A DNA stretch of 64,000 nt from Mercenaria mercenaria. Taxonomy: Eukaryota > Mollusca > Bivalvia > Venerida > Veneridae. The stretch covers positions 1 through 64,000 of the forward strand of contig NW_026460998.1 of assembly GCF_021730395.1 (NCBI RefSeq), read 5' to 3'. Below, one piece after another: positions 49,206 to 61,932 of the stretch (the first letter of the stretch is position 1; the number at the start of each line of letters is the position of its first letter). The notes beneath the pieces were generated by a model that saw nothing but the letters and a program-made list of their open reading frames with translations, searched no databases and had not been told where the DNA came from. Made by a program: the position numbers and the translations under genes.

Positions 49206-51654
49206 AAGGGAGATGTTTAATTACTTACAAATATATAATATATTAGATAATAAGGAAATTGTAATGAAATTGCACTTCATGTTCTGTCTATTATTGATTC
49301 TGTAAAAAAAAATCATATTACTACTATTTTCATCAAATATATTATGTATTAATTGACCACAGAAGTCTATCTCTGATAAAAACATAAACTCCTGTCATAT
49401 TGTCTATAACAAAATCTGTTATAAAAATATTTTGAAGGGTGTTAATGTTAAAAAGATTTAAGGTCAGTTATTTAGCAACTGCAAACCTTGAAATATAAAT
49501 CTTGAGCATACTTTTGCAAGAAATTTACAATGTGGTAAAGGCTTTACTTTCTTTCATTTGTAGAGAAAAATCATACATCTGGCACAGGTAATTTGAATAG
49601 TTCAATTAATCTTGTTGCGTCAGTTTAGGGTGGCTATTGACAGATAGGTGGTATTAATTACTCTTCACAACAGTATATAACCTCAGAATCGCATTTTTAA
49701 GCATGTTGACATGAGCCTAGAGGGAAAATGTTTTGTTTGTTTTTTTTTCTGAGAAAATATGGGTGTCAGTATGAAGAAAGTAACTAACATTATTCTAAAC
49801 AGACATTTTACATCTAAAATTAAGTTTAACTTTTGTTTTCTCTCAGAAATATTTATACAGCTACTTAATGTGAAGTTTCTACATGTAACAACAAACACCT
49901 GATTCTGAAAACTGACCCCTGCAATTCATGATGGGCCAATGGTCATTTAATTTCCATGTTAATAGTTATAAGCAGATTACTGATAAAAGTTGCCAGGAGA
50001 ACCAAGTCTCTCTGTAATAATAGCCAAACTGTGATAATTGGCTGTTAAATGGCCATTAATGTTAGGATCAGTTAAGACAATAAATCAAAGATAAACAGGG
50101 GAAGCAGAAACCCTAAAGTCATATCCTCTCAAATTCACTGATAATGCACATCTCTGAGAACTACAAAGAAGGTTTATGATTAGTCACATAACTTGAAGCT
50201 AATTTCAAAGGAATTGAACAAACAACAAATAAAATTATTATAATAAGCATTTTTAGGCATACAATCATATAAGATAATAAGTGGTTAAATATTTTAACAA
50301 ATAACATTTTACAGAATAACATTTTACAGAATAAAAGTTCACTAACTGCATATTGTAAAATTATAATGAAACAAACTGTCAGACAGACTTACAAAGTCTG
50401 TTTTGATCAAACAATCTGTTACAAAGTTTGTTCCTTCCTTCATTATGGCACTGATAATTTCTAAGGAAACCCTTTTTCCTATAATCATGATAAAACATAT
50501 TTTCCAAAATGCACAACTGGTTAATTGATTACGTAACCACTCCAGTCCTCATTACAGGAGGTTAATTTAAATTATCATTTAAAATTATAGATAAATTACA
50601 TACCATAGCTACTTTTCTAATGTCTTTAACAAACAGAACATCTTTTTTTAATTCATGAAATTGTCAGGACTTTCTTTCTTTCTTTCTTTTATATTGAATA
50701 ATAATATTCTGTTGTGACAAACAGCTCTTTCTGTGTCATCGGCAAGGTACAATCAATGGCTTAACTTCGGACGAGTTTGTACGTTTCCGCCCGCGTTAGG
50801 AAATATCACGAACACGAGCAGATGAAGAATTTTTACAGAAGTCATAAGCTTTTAAATGTCTGGGGAAGCAAGGAAACATTAAAATAATTTGAAAATAGAA
50901 ATATATATAAAAGATTTTTGTCAGTATAATACTTCAATAGGATAAAAAAATATCCCCAAAATATGAATGAAGTGACTACAGAGGAAAGAATAAGATATGT
51001 ATCACAGGTTTTTACTTATTTTTCTCAGTAGCTGTATGCCGTAAATCGCAAATGGAAGCATTAATAATTCATTTTAAATAAATATTTTATTTTTTAAAAA
51101 GAGAAAAGAATGACAAACACTTTAATAGGATAAAAAATATTGTGCCTTCATTCTAATGAAAACAGTATTTGTTCATTTTTTCCTTCTTTGTTTCTATTGG
51201 AATATATCAACCAGGTAAAATTTACCGATAAGACAGCGAACTCAACCTTATTGTGTTGGTCATGGCATTTTACATGAGCCTATGAGACTTTCTGTTTTTA
51301 AGAATATAGCATTGACTGAATTCCATTGCTTTTTCTACTTGGACATCTTTTATTTTTAATTTATAAGGAAAATGTTCTCTAAGATGTTTTTTATATGATC
51401 TTTTTAGAGAATAAATGCAGTTCAAACATACATTATTTTGTTTTTGTGTAAGATGATAACCTGTATAGCAATTATCATTCTATTGCTAAGGAAAAACTAG
51501 AGTGGGGGAAGCAAGCATCTGTCAGACATAATTAGATACCTGCTGTGCTTAATGGCCATTTTATTAGTCTGTGGTCAGTAAATTACATGCATTATAATGT
51601 GTGAAAATGTGCAGCATAACAGTCTTGTCCAGTAACTGTATAAATCATTCCTAA
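49206..51654. other. Gene-free A+T-rich region
   Basis: No gene supported. Contains the second copy of the AGACTTACAAAGTCTG repeat (50385-50460) and a (CTTT)n tract at about 50672. Confidence 0.35.
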
Positions 51655-51822
51655 CTAATTCATCATCATGAGGGTAGGAACAGAGAAACCAGTTTCCCCG
51701 TTAAATGCAAGTGAGCTACTGGTAACATTTTTCACGTCTTTGGTATGACGGGGCTGGAGATCGAACCCAGGCCCTCCCGCACACAAAGCGAACGCGGACT
51801 AGGCTGTCTGTTCTGTTAAAGA
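51655..51822 (-). repeat. tRNA-headed SINE, third type
   Basis: Minus strand: a head ending at about 51820 (GAACAGACAGCCTAGTCCGC), a B box GGGTTCGATCTCC (51756-51768), then a body with AACGGGGAAACTGGTTTC and an ATGATGATGAATT tail. Longer than a tRNA and the tail is typical of a SINE. Confidence 0.65.
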
Positions 51823-53521
51823 ATATGCTTTTGGAATGAAGTCATCAGTCTAAAAATAAAGGCGCATGTACATGAATGTAAGCAAGTATTATTTACTGCG
51901 TGCGCAGGTAATCTCTAATATTCGGGCACTTAATAAGATTAATGTTACATATGCACGTTTTAGTATAAAAACATCTGCGCATATATTTAAATCATCTGCG
52001 CACATATCACTCGGCTTGTTGGAAAGCTTACTTTCACGCACACTTATTAGTAGACTAGCCGATAGACTGATAATAAATATATTTCTACATTTTTTCCCCT
52101 TTTTGTCGAATTCAGTTCCATAGAGACAAAAGCCAGTCTATTTTAGAGATTTTCAAAGAGGATGATATTGGACATAGGACATAGACTGGCTCAGTTCACT
52201 ACATTCAGCATAAAAAAAAGTGAAAAGATATATCATAGTCCAGGAGCTAGTTTAACTTATTAGCTATTACACGCGCACCTGCATAGGACTTTCTTAGACA
52301 TGCGTACTGAGCAGTTTGTCCGTTCTTTTTGCTGCAGCCGTTTCATCTCGAATCTGTTAGAAAGCTAAGCTTGCATTTCGATTGGAGAAAAGAATTTTAA
52401 CAAATAAGTACAAAGTATAACTAGCTATACATGCATATGGCAACAACACTGCCTCTCAATGTCTCAATGGTGTATAATTTTACTATATAAAGTGCAGCGA
52501 AATTAACTTTTTCTAATCATAGATGTGTGTCACATATCAACTACTATATACAGCAAAATTCATAATCAATGAAAATCATATCAAACAAGTTCAGTGTTCG
52601 ATTTCCTGAATTATTCCTTTGAATTTACATGTTTGTGGAGGTAAATATCATTTACTACACTTCGCTAACAATTATTCTTTGCACTGAAAAATAGTCTAAT
52701 CTTTAGACTGACTAAATAATCTGTCCCCAATGTACCTGAACATTAAAATAGTCTATCCTCAAAGTAACAGAAATAAATAAATCACCCAAACATAGGTATT
52801 TTGGTGAGTACCTTTTCTGGATGAATGTATTTTTATCCCTCGCTAGGCTCACACATTGATAATTGAAAAATATATCACTTTTATACATTGGCTGTACACT
52901 TCATTTCCAGTTCAAGTGTTTCTGTATGTCATTTGAACACATAATTACCTAGAGACAAACTGCACATTAAAAATCTTGGGTAATATTCTCCAATATTTTC
53001 TTGACTTTCAGATAATTGTACAAACCTTTATGACTTTGTGTAGTTGATTAAGGAACAAACAGACCATCTTTGTAAGTTCAATAACATTCCTTATATTAAA
53101 ATGAATTGTGTACATTTTTATGACTCAAACAAGAAAAGACACTCTATCCAAGCACACAGTCTAGTTTTATAACCCCGAAGACACAAGTTTCAATTCAATA
53201 TCTGCATTAGTTTTGGTGATACCGTTTAACTGGTTATTTCTATTAAGCTTGTAACATTCTGTTTCGACATTCTTTATTTTTGATAATAATAAAAAAATTA
53301 TGCCCTTGGTGACCCTGGATAAAAGTTCCTGCGTTAATTGTCTACGTACAGGCATTTTGCTTAACAAAAGTAATCAAATACATTAAATGATAAAAAATGA
53401 TGATATGTAACTGAAATGCAAACTTTCATGTAATTTTATGACATGTTATCCATAGCAGACCAGTTGTAACAGCACAATAAGGTATTATAAACTCATGGGC
53501 TCTAAAAATGTTGAACACCTG
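51823..53521. other. Gene-free region
   Basis: No gene supported. The 85-codon + ORF at 51866-52123 has no recognisable family. Confidence 0.35.
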
Positions 53522-53944
53522 GGACCGTATTCATAAAGCATCTTAAGTATAAGTATAAGAAATTGATTATTTACTTAAGTATTATTTAGGTTAGAAATTT
53601 ATTTTACTTAAGTATAATTATTTGTTATTCATAAAACAACTTAATAAGTAATTCTTGTTTTTTTTATTGTGGACGAAAACATTAAAAAAAAAATATTAAT
53701 TTCAGACAGATACAACATGCACAATAATGTTTAAAGTACTTTTATCTGAAAACAACACTTTAATCGTACTCACCACGTTATTTTATTTTCTGACTTAAGT
53801 CATTTCTTACGTATCATAAGTTTTAGCTGTTTTATGACTAGAACTTAAGTTTTTACTTAGACTTATGTTGAAATCACCACAAACTTAAGTAAAATCTTAA
53901 ACTTAAGTCAAAACCTATACTTAAGATGCTTTATGAATACGGCC
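53522..53944. mobile_element. 423-bp TIR element (MITE) rich in CTTAAGT
   Basis: The ends are GGACCGTATTCATAAAGC and the complement of GGCCGTATTCATAAAGC, and the inverted match continues through ATCTTAAGTATA. CCTG at 53518-53521 and 53945-53948 is a plausible 4-bp duplication. The interior has about a dozen ACTTAAGT-like words on both strands. No ORF. The GTATTCATAAAGCATCTTAAG end is a type seen widely in aquatic animal genomes by recollection. Confidence 0.8.
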
Positions 53945-53948
53945 CCTG

Positions 53949-55614
53949 GACTTCATCATAAAATATTAACGATTACTCATTATGCCCTAAATTCCATGAA
54001 TATGAATTCGAAAGTGTATTTTTTTTCTTTTTCAGATATTGGGGACCTCAGAGAAAGTGAAACAGGACAGAAGATGCAAAAATATATTCATAAAAATGTA
54101 GTAGATTCTTCAGATATTAGCTGTCTCATGTGAATACGCAAAATACCATAAACCACAACCATAAAGGATATATTTTGTATGTGGCTGCCACAACTGAAGA
54201 AAATAGCAGATATATGAAATGGAAACTCAAAGTCAAAACTAACATGATATGGAATTAAACATTTACGCTCATGTAGAAAGTGCCAAAACCATGTTACAAA
54301 CTATTTTTTAATTGTGTACATACCGGTAGTGATACTTATGCCTACATGTACATTATGATATCATGCAATATAGGAAATTCTGGAAAGACTCAAACCCTGA
54401 TCCATAGATCCACCACTTGCGAAAAACAGTGTCACAACCTTTTTACCTGGTATCTTTATGCCTTTTAAGGAAGAAATCAGCAAAATAGTAGTTTTTGTCA
54501 AAATTAAATGAGATATATGGTTTAACAAGACATATTACATAAAGTCGCCATATACAGTTCTTAATGTACCGGTAGTCATAATCATTTAATAGCTTGCATT
54601 ACCTTACAGCTATGAAAAAAAGTTTAGTGCCATAAACGTTCCTCTTTTTTATGGGGCATATTTTTCTATCATTTGAAAATTACGATTACTGTTTTTAAAT
54701 GACATCCACGCTCTTTTCAGTGTTTGACTGTATCATGGTGAAGGTACTGTTGAGCCATGGCACATAAAGAACCTTTTATAATCAAAGATCTTTTATAATA
54801 CATGGCACGGCCTTTTTCTTAGATTTAGTTTGGTATGTATTAATTGATATTTCTGTCAGACACTTGGGGGGTTCAGCTGTCAGTGATTGCTGTAACAGTC
54901 TTTTCAAGTATACTTTAACAATCATTCCGATCATAGTTTCTTTATGGATATAAATTTTCCATACTATTAGGACTTTTTGAGAACACAATGTTTCGGTTTA
55001 TGTTACATTTATATCCCAATCTTCACATTTGGACTAAGACACTCATACCAGAACTGACAGCGAACTTGTATGAAAAATAGGACCTATCTATTTTTGATGA
55101 TGATGACAATCCATTAGTTGAGAAGTATAATTAACTTCTAGAACTTGACTGTATGTCTTTATCTTTGTACATGTTAAAGTGTTTACTTGAAATTTTAAGA
55201 CTTCATTTCACGAAAAAACGAGTCTGAAACAGTAAAGATCTTATTCTGAACTTGAATTATTATATCTCTGCCATATGTGGGGGAGAGTTCAGACTACCCT
55301 TCTGAGACTACTGGTGAGATTTCAATTGTATTTCGTACGGATGCTCTGTACCATGGCTCTTGTTGCATAGATCATTAGCATTTCTGGATGAAAAACGTAT
55401 TTAGGTGTCAGAGGTAATTGCGACTCGCAGGCCATTTTTTGCTTATCTAATTTGTAAAATAATAGTCGTTTTCTATTTTTAGATACTAAGATAAAAATTA
55501 TTCTTCATGATGGTTTATTGAAACAGTGAACTCACAAGTGGCTTGTGACACAGTAATATTCATATATCTTTCATATGTTCACACTAACACAAGAGGTGGA
55601 TAACTGCATTGATA
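53949..55614. other. Gene-free region
   Basis: No gene supported. Short ORFs (53933-54133, 54280-54468, 54782-54988 minus) have no recognisable family. Confidence 0.35.
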
Positions 55615-55623
55615 TAAAGAAGA

Positions 55624-55906
55624 TTTTACTTATTTATTTGTTGGGTTTAACGTCGCACCGATGCAATTATAGTTCATATGGCGACTTGCCAGCTTGATGT
55701 TGGAGGAAGACCCCAGGTGCCCCTCCGTGGATTGTTTAATCACAAGCAGGCACCTGGATAGAACCAATACCTTCCATAAGTCAGCTGGGATGGCTTCCTC
55801 ACATGAAAACATTCAAAGCCCCGAGTGAGCTCGAATCCACTTCGATGAGAGGAAAGTGATTTGAAGTCAGCGACCTTCATCACTCGGCCACGAAGTCCCC
55901 ATGACT
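55624..55906 (-). repeat. Near full-length SINE, same family as 32-317
   Basis: Reverse orientation: right end ACTTCGTGGCCGAGTGATG (A box), B-box region GGATTCGAGCTC, body CCAGCTGACTTATGGAAGG and GGGGCACCTGGGGTCTTCC, and tail GTGCGACGTTAAACCC. TAAAGAAGA at 55615-55623 and 55907-55915 is a 9-bp target duplication. Confidence 0.88.
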
Positions 55907-56012
55907 TAAAGAAGAGCTTATTCACTATTTGCACTAAGGTGACATTATATTGTAGATAGGGGGTCGGGGTGGTACTCATCTATTCAGCAAAATCATAACC
56001 AGTAATATCCTC

Positions 56013-56750
56013 CAATGTTTCAAAGACGTAACCACTTGAAAGAGAGAAGCACTATCTTTTTTAGAAATAATGGATCATATTGTAGATAGAGGAATGTTCC
56101 TCTATGCTACGAAAATACATCTAGCTGGACTAAGAGTAATGTCCCTCTATTTGTCATAATTATGTTACAGACAGAGGAATGTTCCTCTATGTTACAAACT
56201 ACTACAAGCTGAAGAGAGTAAAGTCCCACTATCTTTAGTGTTTTTGTAGATAGAAGAATGTTCCTCTATGTTTCAAAGTAATACTAGTTGGAGATAGTTA
56301 TGTACCTCTATCTCACTTCTTGTAGATAGAGGAATGTTCCTCTATCTGCAACATATGACCAATAGAGGGACGTTAGTCTTAGTTCAGCTAGATATATTTT
56401 TGTACATTTATCTTACTTCTTGAAGATACAGGAATGTTCCTCTATGTTACAATAACACTACTAGCTGGAGACAGTATTGTTCTTCTATCTTTAATATGTT
56501 GAAGACAGAGGAATGTTCCTCTATGTTTTAAAAAATGCTACTAGCTAGAGAGTAATGTTTTCATAATTATGTTGTAGATAGAGGAATGTTCCTCTATGTT
56601 ACAAAAAAGTACTACCTGGAGAGAGTAAAGCTCCTCTATCTTTCATATGTTATAGATGGAGGAATGTTCCTCTATGTTTCAAATACAGTTTACAGTGTTC
56701 CCATGGAAAAAGGACAAATGGAATTTCCTTTTTTATTCTGGAAGGCCTTT
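56013..56750 (-). repeat. Right member of the inverted satellite pair
   Basis: Eight units of about 80 bp, each with a GATAGAGGAATGTTCCTCTA core (about 56085, 56170, 56250, 56331, 56421, 56505, 56575, 56655). The outer 67-bp unique end finishes in TTCTGGAAGGCCTTT at 56750. Mirror image of 38165-38600, with the unique ends facing outward in both. Confidence 0.9.
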
Positions 56751-56832
56751 ACTATGGATTATTTAAGAAAAACAATAAAAGTGTGAGTACTGGAATAATA
56801 AAATATATCATAGGAAATAATACGTAAGTAGT

Positions 56833-56940
56833 AAACTAAGAAAGAGTGTAAGTGCCAGGTTATGTTATTTATCAACTCGAAATTTCGAGTTAATAAATAA
56901 CATACACCTGGCACTAATGCTTTTCCGTAGTAAACACTCA
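56833..56940. repeat. Short palindromic repeat
   Basis: AGTGCCAGGT..TATGTTATTTAT.AACTCGAAA is followed at once by its complement, with centre at about 56881. Weaker matching extends outward to both edges. It lies 80 bp outside the right satellite member. Confidence 0.8.
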
Positions 56941-57252
56941 ATTAAACTAATCTATTTATATACAGTTTTTGTATTCTCACCTCGACCCAAAACAATTGGA
57001 AAATCTAGTAGAGTATATAGTGACAATCTACCTCTATCGTCTTTTTCCTTAAAAATCACTGAATTAAAGAACATTTGCTGAAAGCATTCTATTGTAACAG
57101 GAATTTAGAATAATACAACTGATGGTCTTATACTCATTTGTGACAAGGAACTGTCCCCTAAAATACAAATAAGGTCTCCTATGGAGTAAAATCACGGTTA
57201 GACATACAGAAACACACAAGTTGTTGCCTAATTTCCTAATCTAAAGTATAAG

Positions 57253-57600
57253 TTTGTTTCTGTTAAAACACGCTTACGCTAGTATAACGTCACGTTAACG
57301 TACGATGACGTCAATGTTTTCGTTATGACCATGAATGAGCGCTACTATATTTTATCTACTGTTTTAGAATAAGGGCATATTAGACTCGAAATAATGTAAA
57401 GCAAAAATCGTGTTTTACATAAATTAATGCACTCAAAATCGATTAAACGTCGCCAGAATAATTTACTCGGGCTACCCCCTCGTGAAATTATTTCGTGGAT
57501 GTATAACCTCTTTACGTGTATTGATAACGTTAAAACACGGATTTTCTATACAATATTTCTTAATTATCTATTCCACTAACAAGGTAAGGCTTCTATCCGT
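57253..57600 (+). repeat. Direct repeat, copy 1
   Basis: Shares with 58993-59295: CACGCTTACG, ACGTCACGTTAACG, GATGACGTCA, TTTTATCT, CATATTA and ACGTCGC.AGAATAAT, then GTATAACCTC and CACG.ATTTTCTATA, in the same order. About 75% alike by eye. Confidence 0.8.
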
Positions 57601-58992
57601 TATGGGGAATCATCGAGGAAAATAGTTAAGATAGCTAAACCTAAACCTCATACAAATATTGTTGACTCTTCTCGGGGATAAAGGACATGTAGGAATTTAA
57701 ACAAAGTTATTTTTGTCGTACTTTAAGATTTGTTTTAATTAAACATCAAACTATAAATTATGGATCAGTTTGTAAAATATTCAATTAACAAAATATATTC
57801 CTGCGATTACGATCATATAAATTTGTATGTATATTTATCAGTAGACATTCAAACTAGTTTTACTTCAAAACTGTTTATATATATCTTTTTTAGATTCTAA
57901 AAATACTAAAAGGTATGGTGCGTTATTATAGTTTAAAGAGAATTCCGATAGTTTTTTTCCTTTCATAGAATTTTTTTAAATTCACATATATGATAGGAAA
58001 ATTTGTGCTGAGAACAATGAACAAATAAAAACAATAGGTCACCAGGCTTGTTTTTGTGAAAAATTGTTTTAAACACACCCACTGTTGCTGAAACTGCCAG
58101 CGATTTTTCAACATTTTCATAATTTTCTGCTTTTTTTATAAATACCAACCAAAATATACATCCAGGCAGCACAATACGGGTTTTTCTTTTTACAGATTTT
58201 ATTATATACTTATTTGATATCATAGTCATATTTGTAATACTCTATCCTTACAATAATGGGTACAAATGAAAAAAAAATATTGTTTCATATTAACTTTTGT
58301 GAACTTTTTTCAATGAAAAATACCCATAGTGAAGAATATTTTTTTTAAATTTTGAAAAACTCTTTCATAGAATTTTTTCTTTTCCTTCTTGGGTATAGAT
58401 AATTGTATTGTGAGCATAAAAATGGCTAAAAATATATGGGTCACCAGGTTAAATTTTATGTTAAGACCGCTAGAATACAACACCTGTTCGGACGGAAATG
58501 GCGCGAACCTGGCCAAATTGATTACATGTATGTCTGCTAAAAGTTAAAAAAAAGTTTTAAAAATTCTTAATTCTTTCTATAATTGAATACTAAATAATCT
58601 GAAAGGTGATATTGTCTTATCAGTACTAAGTCAATTATCTAACATTATATGAACAACACTGTCTTTGTACTAAAATGCGATGTGAAAACACAACCACAAA
58701 AATAGCAAGATACCTGTCAGGCATGATACTTGTCAATACAACATAAACCAGTATCAACATTTAATTACTTATATAACTTATCAAAAATGTTATTTCATTC
58801 AAAATTCCTCATATTTAAGATTGTCTGTAACGTGTTTCAACAAATGTTGACTTCAGTTCAGTTTTCCATAGAAAGTGGCGGCTGCGCAGAAAGATGCGCA
58901 TAAAAAACTATAGGAATTCCCTTTAATTGTGTCTGTTAGAGACATTTCAGAGTTACATGCATATGCAGACATTTCATCGGCTACCATCATAT
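57601..58992. other. Stretch between the direct repeats
   Basis: A+T-rich. 57955-58060 and 58365-58460 resemble each other (TTTCATAGAATTTTTT ... GGTCACCAGG). ORFs here are short, lysine/phenylalanine-rich and unrecognised. Confidence 0.45.
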
Positions 58993-59295
58993 GCTTGTTT
59001 CTGGTAAACCACGCTTACGTTAAACTTACGTCACGTTAACGGGCGATGACGTCATTTATGTTGAGACCAAGAAGGAGCACTGCTACATTTTTATCTTGTG
59101 TCTTAGATAGAGGACATATTAAAATCTGGATAATGTATAGGCAAATCACGTCTTACTTGAATTAATACACTAAAAATCGCTCATACGTCGCTAGAATAAT
59201 CCACTCAAACAACGCCGTCCCGGGCGTATAACCTCATTTTCCTGTATTAATAACATTTAAACACGATTTTCTATATTTTATATCTTAATTAACAA
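58993..59295 (+). repeat. Direct repeat, copy 2
   Basis: Second copy of 57253-57600, 1.74 kb away in the same orientation. Includes GATGACGTCA, an exact CRE/ATF palindrome, as in copy 1. Confidence 0.8.
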
Positions 59296-59459
59296 TAATG
59301 ATGGTCATATGTTTAGTCGGCTTGATTTGTAGTTTTGATAATAAAAACAAACTCCGAAATACGTTAAAATTCAATGATCAATTCACTAAGGTTTTGATTA
59401 CACGGGATTGTAATTGTTTTTGTCCCTAGTCAGTGTTCCAAATGCCTTACTGGTCTATT

Positions 59460-59870
59460 TTTTCAGATAAGTCTGCAGTCAAATACTTTTTGAAATAAGT
59501 GCGACCCTTTTATACATATTCTGACTAGTCTATGGCCATACCTCTGGTGTGGCTGAGTGATATCTCTAACAGAACCCCAGATGCACAACTTCAAATGCTG
59601 AAAAGAATCCTGTATAGTTTTATAATCCTAGTTCAAATACTCTGAGATTCTTGCGACACAAACTCAGGTCCTTTTATGTATATTTTTGACTTAGTCAAGG
59701 GCAATAACTCTGGTCTGGGTGTGTAAGATCCCAATTAAAATACCTGGTGCACAACCTTCCGCGCTGAATAACAATTCTGTGAGTTTTGATCACTCTAGGT
59801 TAAATTCTTCTTAACATATGAACGAAAAACGTTCGGACGGACGGACGGACGGAGGTTCTTTCAGATGGGT
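59460..59870 (+). repeat. Two units of a bivalve repeat ending in (GGAC)n
   Basis: Two roughly 190-bp units (GACCCTTTTATACATATT / GTCCTTTTATGTATATTT; TGCACAACTTCAAATGCTGA / TGCACAACCTTCCGCGCTGA) end in CGGACGGACGGACGGACGGA at 59844-59863. Related to 39895-40235. Confidence 0.7.
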
Positions 59871-60209
59871 ATTTTTGTGGCTATTCTTTTTTTCTCTCTG
59901 TTGTTCTTTTAGCCACGTAAAAGAAAAATTGCCTCATAAAAGCTTACGGAATGAATGACATCAAAGAAAAAGTACAGTTATCTGTTGCTCCTATAGCCAC
60001 CTTAGTATGCAAATGTAAACACGGACAGACGGATTTACGGATGGATTAACTAGGGCAAATCTAAGTTCCCCCACAATCCAAGAAAAATTTGGGTGGGGCA
60101 CAAAAATGATATAAATACAATAAAAGTCCATCTGCAATATTTCTAACAAATTGTTTTACTTTGATATTTGTTTTAAATTGCCATCATTGAGGTATTTAAA
60201 ACATCAGCT

Positions 60210-60500
60210 GTCATACTGATTTTGAGCTGAATCAAATGTTAGGTTAAGATCATTATGCAAAGCGGTTGTTTGAAAATCTATCTAAAATAATTTACAATGC
60301 GTCATATATCAGTATTCCAGATGAACCCTAAATCCTATTGAAGTTTGTTTAACAAAGATAACGTCCAAATATAGTTTTATTGAATCATATGAATTGTAAA
60401 TTCTGATTCAAAAGCTGTTAAAGAATTAATAATCGGGGTGTCAAAAATGACTTGTATTTCATACATTATTATATTACTAAACAAAAAACCCAAACAAGGA
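60210..60500 (+). repeat. Duplicated block, also present at 34210-34480
   Basis: Second copy of the block described there (TCATATGAATTGTAAATTCT, AAAAATGACTTGTATTTCA). It lies 1.4 kb upstream of the intact FReD gene. Confidence 0.55.
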
Positions 60501-61932
60501 ACCTGATTGTCAAATCATATATACTTTTTTCTTGACTTTGTTAACAATTTATTAAGAAAGAAAGATTTTGGAACTGAAACATAATTATGATTGCAATACA
60601 ATCTATTTAACAGGATTGATGATATCATATGCAAATATGAAGTTTTGTGCACATTTGAACCGGCTTACACTCTCCGGTCACGTGGTTTTTACTGAGGGTA
60701 TCATTGTATCTCTTTAAACAATTACAACTTTGTATGTGTACTTTTCTCTATTACATACATTGCTGTACAGTTTCTCTTGATAAGAATCGAAACAGTATCA
60801 TGTGTGTGGCAGGTGCACTTGCCTTTGTTGATATCTTTTCTAAAATTGCTGAATGGTATGAAAATGGATATCTATTTTTATGATCACAATTATTTATGTA
60901 TAGTATAATAGTCTAACTATTGTTTTCAAGTAAGAGCTTATGAAAAAGTACTGCAACATTTTGCCAGTTATACTGTAGTGAAACGAGAAAAAATATTTGC
61001 TATTTATTAGTTTGTAAATTCATAAAAATCCGTTGTCACTGTCTAAAACAAGTGAGCTTCAATACTCGCACAAGAAAGACCCTACTTGATATATACCTCA
61101 TAAGAACAAATGTATGATTTTTAAAAAGTCGTATGCAGCAGTAAAACTATACAAGTCGAAATAAATTACTTGTAGGTTACGATCTATTAGTAATGTCTTG
61201 AAACAGCCATACAAACGCTACGAGTAGTAAACAGATAAAACATGAAATAAACGAAAACAAAGATTAGTATCACAAACTAAGTTCCTCTGACATAGATACA
61301 AAATAATGAGACGCATCCAAAGTAAATAAAGCCCCTTTAAGTAGACCTGTAGATTTATACAGATAACGGACTGGTATAAAAATATATATCTAAAGAATGC
61401 AAATCAATTAAACAACCAAAAATTAACAAACACACAAGTCACATTCGTGTTTAGAACTATTTTTCTGTATATCGATAAAAATGAGTAATGTGTCGATTTC
61501 GTATGACAGATTTTATTATTAACATACCTTTATAACATTTTTGTACATGAAAGTACTTTTTATTTGCTGTAAGGGACCTGTCTTCAAGAATATCAAAACG
61601 GATTTTGTCTCAAATTAGAAAGATTTATTGGTAGTTTGGTGATAAAAAATGTCCTGGCATTTTGGAACAAAATGTAGTGTTAGTGTCATGGAATATTCAA
61701 CATTATGCCAGTAAATTAGTAAATTGTGTATAAATTTATAATTCGTCTTAGTAAAGCAGCGACATATTATCTATATCAATGAAATTTAGCTTTAGATTTT
61801 ATTTCATTTTAGGGTGAATTATTTCCTGGTATTTAAAACAAAGATTCGAACAGATATGATGGTCAATCCTATTATCATATACGTTTACTCTATTCTTGGC
61901 GTTGGTTTTTATGTTATGGGCATAACACCTGG
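60501..61932. other. Upstream flank of the intact FReD gene
   Basis: Non-coding as far as seen. Blocks match 395-470, 765-815 and 2335-2480 in the same order. The promoter and any signal-peptide exon of the FReD gene should be here, but no TATA or exon could be picked with confidence. Confidence 0.4.

Noticed and set aside
38165-56750. Calling the 18.6-kb segment a Polinton/Maverick-type element
   Set aside because: Size, long inverted ends and a possible 6-bp flank would fit, but no polymerase, integrase, capsid or other diagnostic gene is visible inside, so the name is not supported.
57253-59295. The direct repeat pair as LTRs of a small element
   Set aside because: No TG...CA edges, primer site or purine tract seen, and the copies are too diverged to support it.
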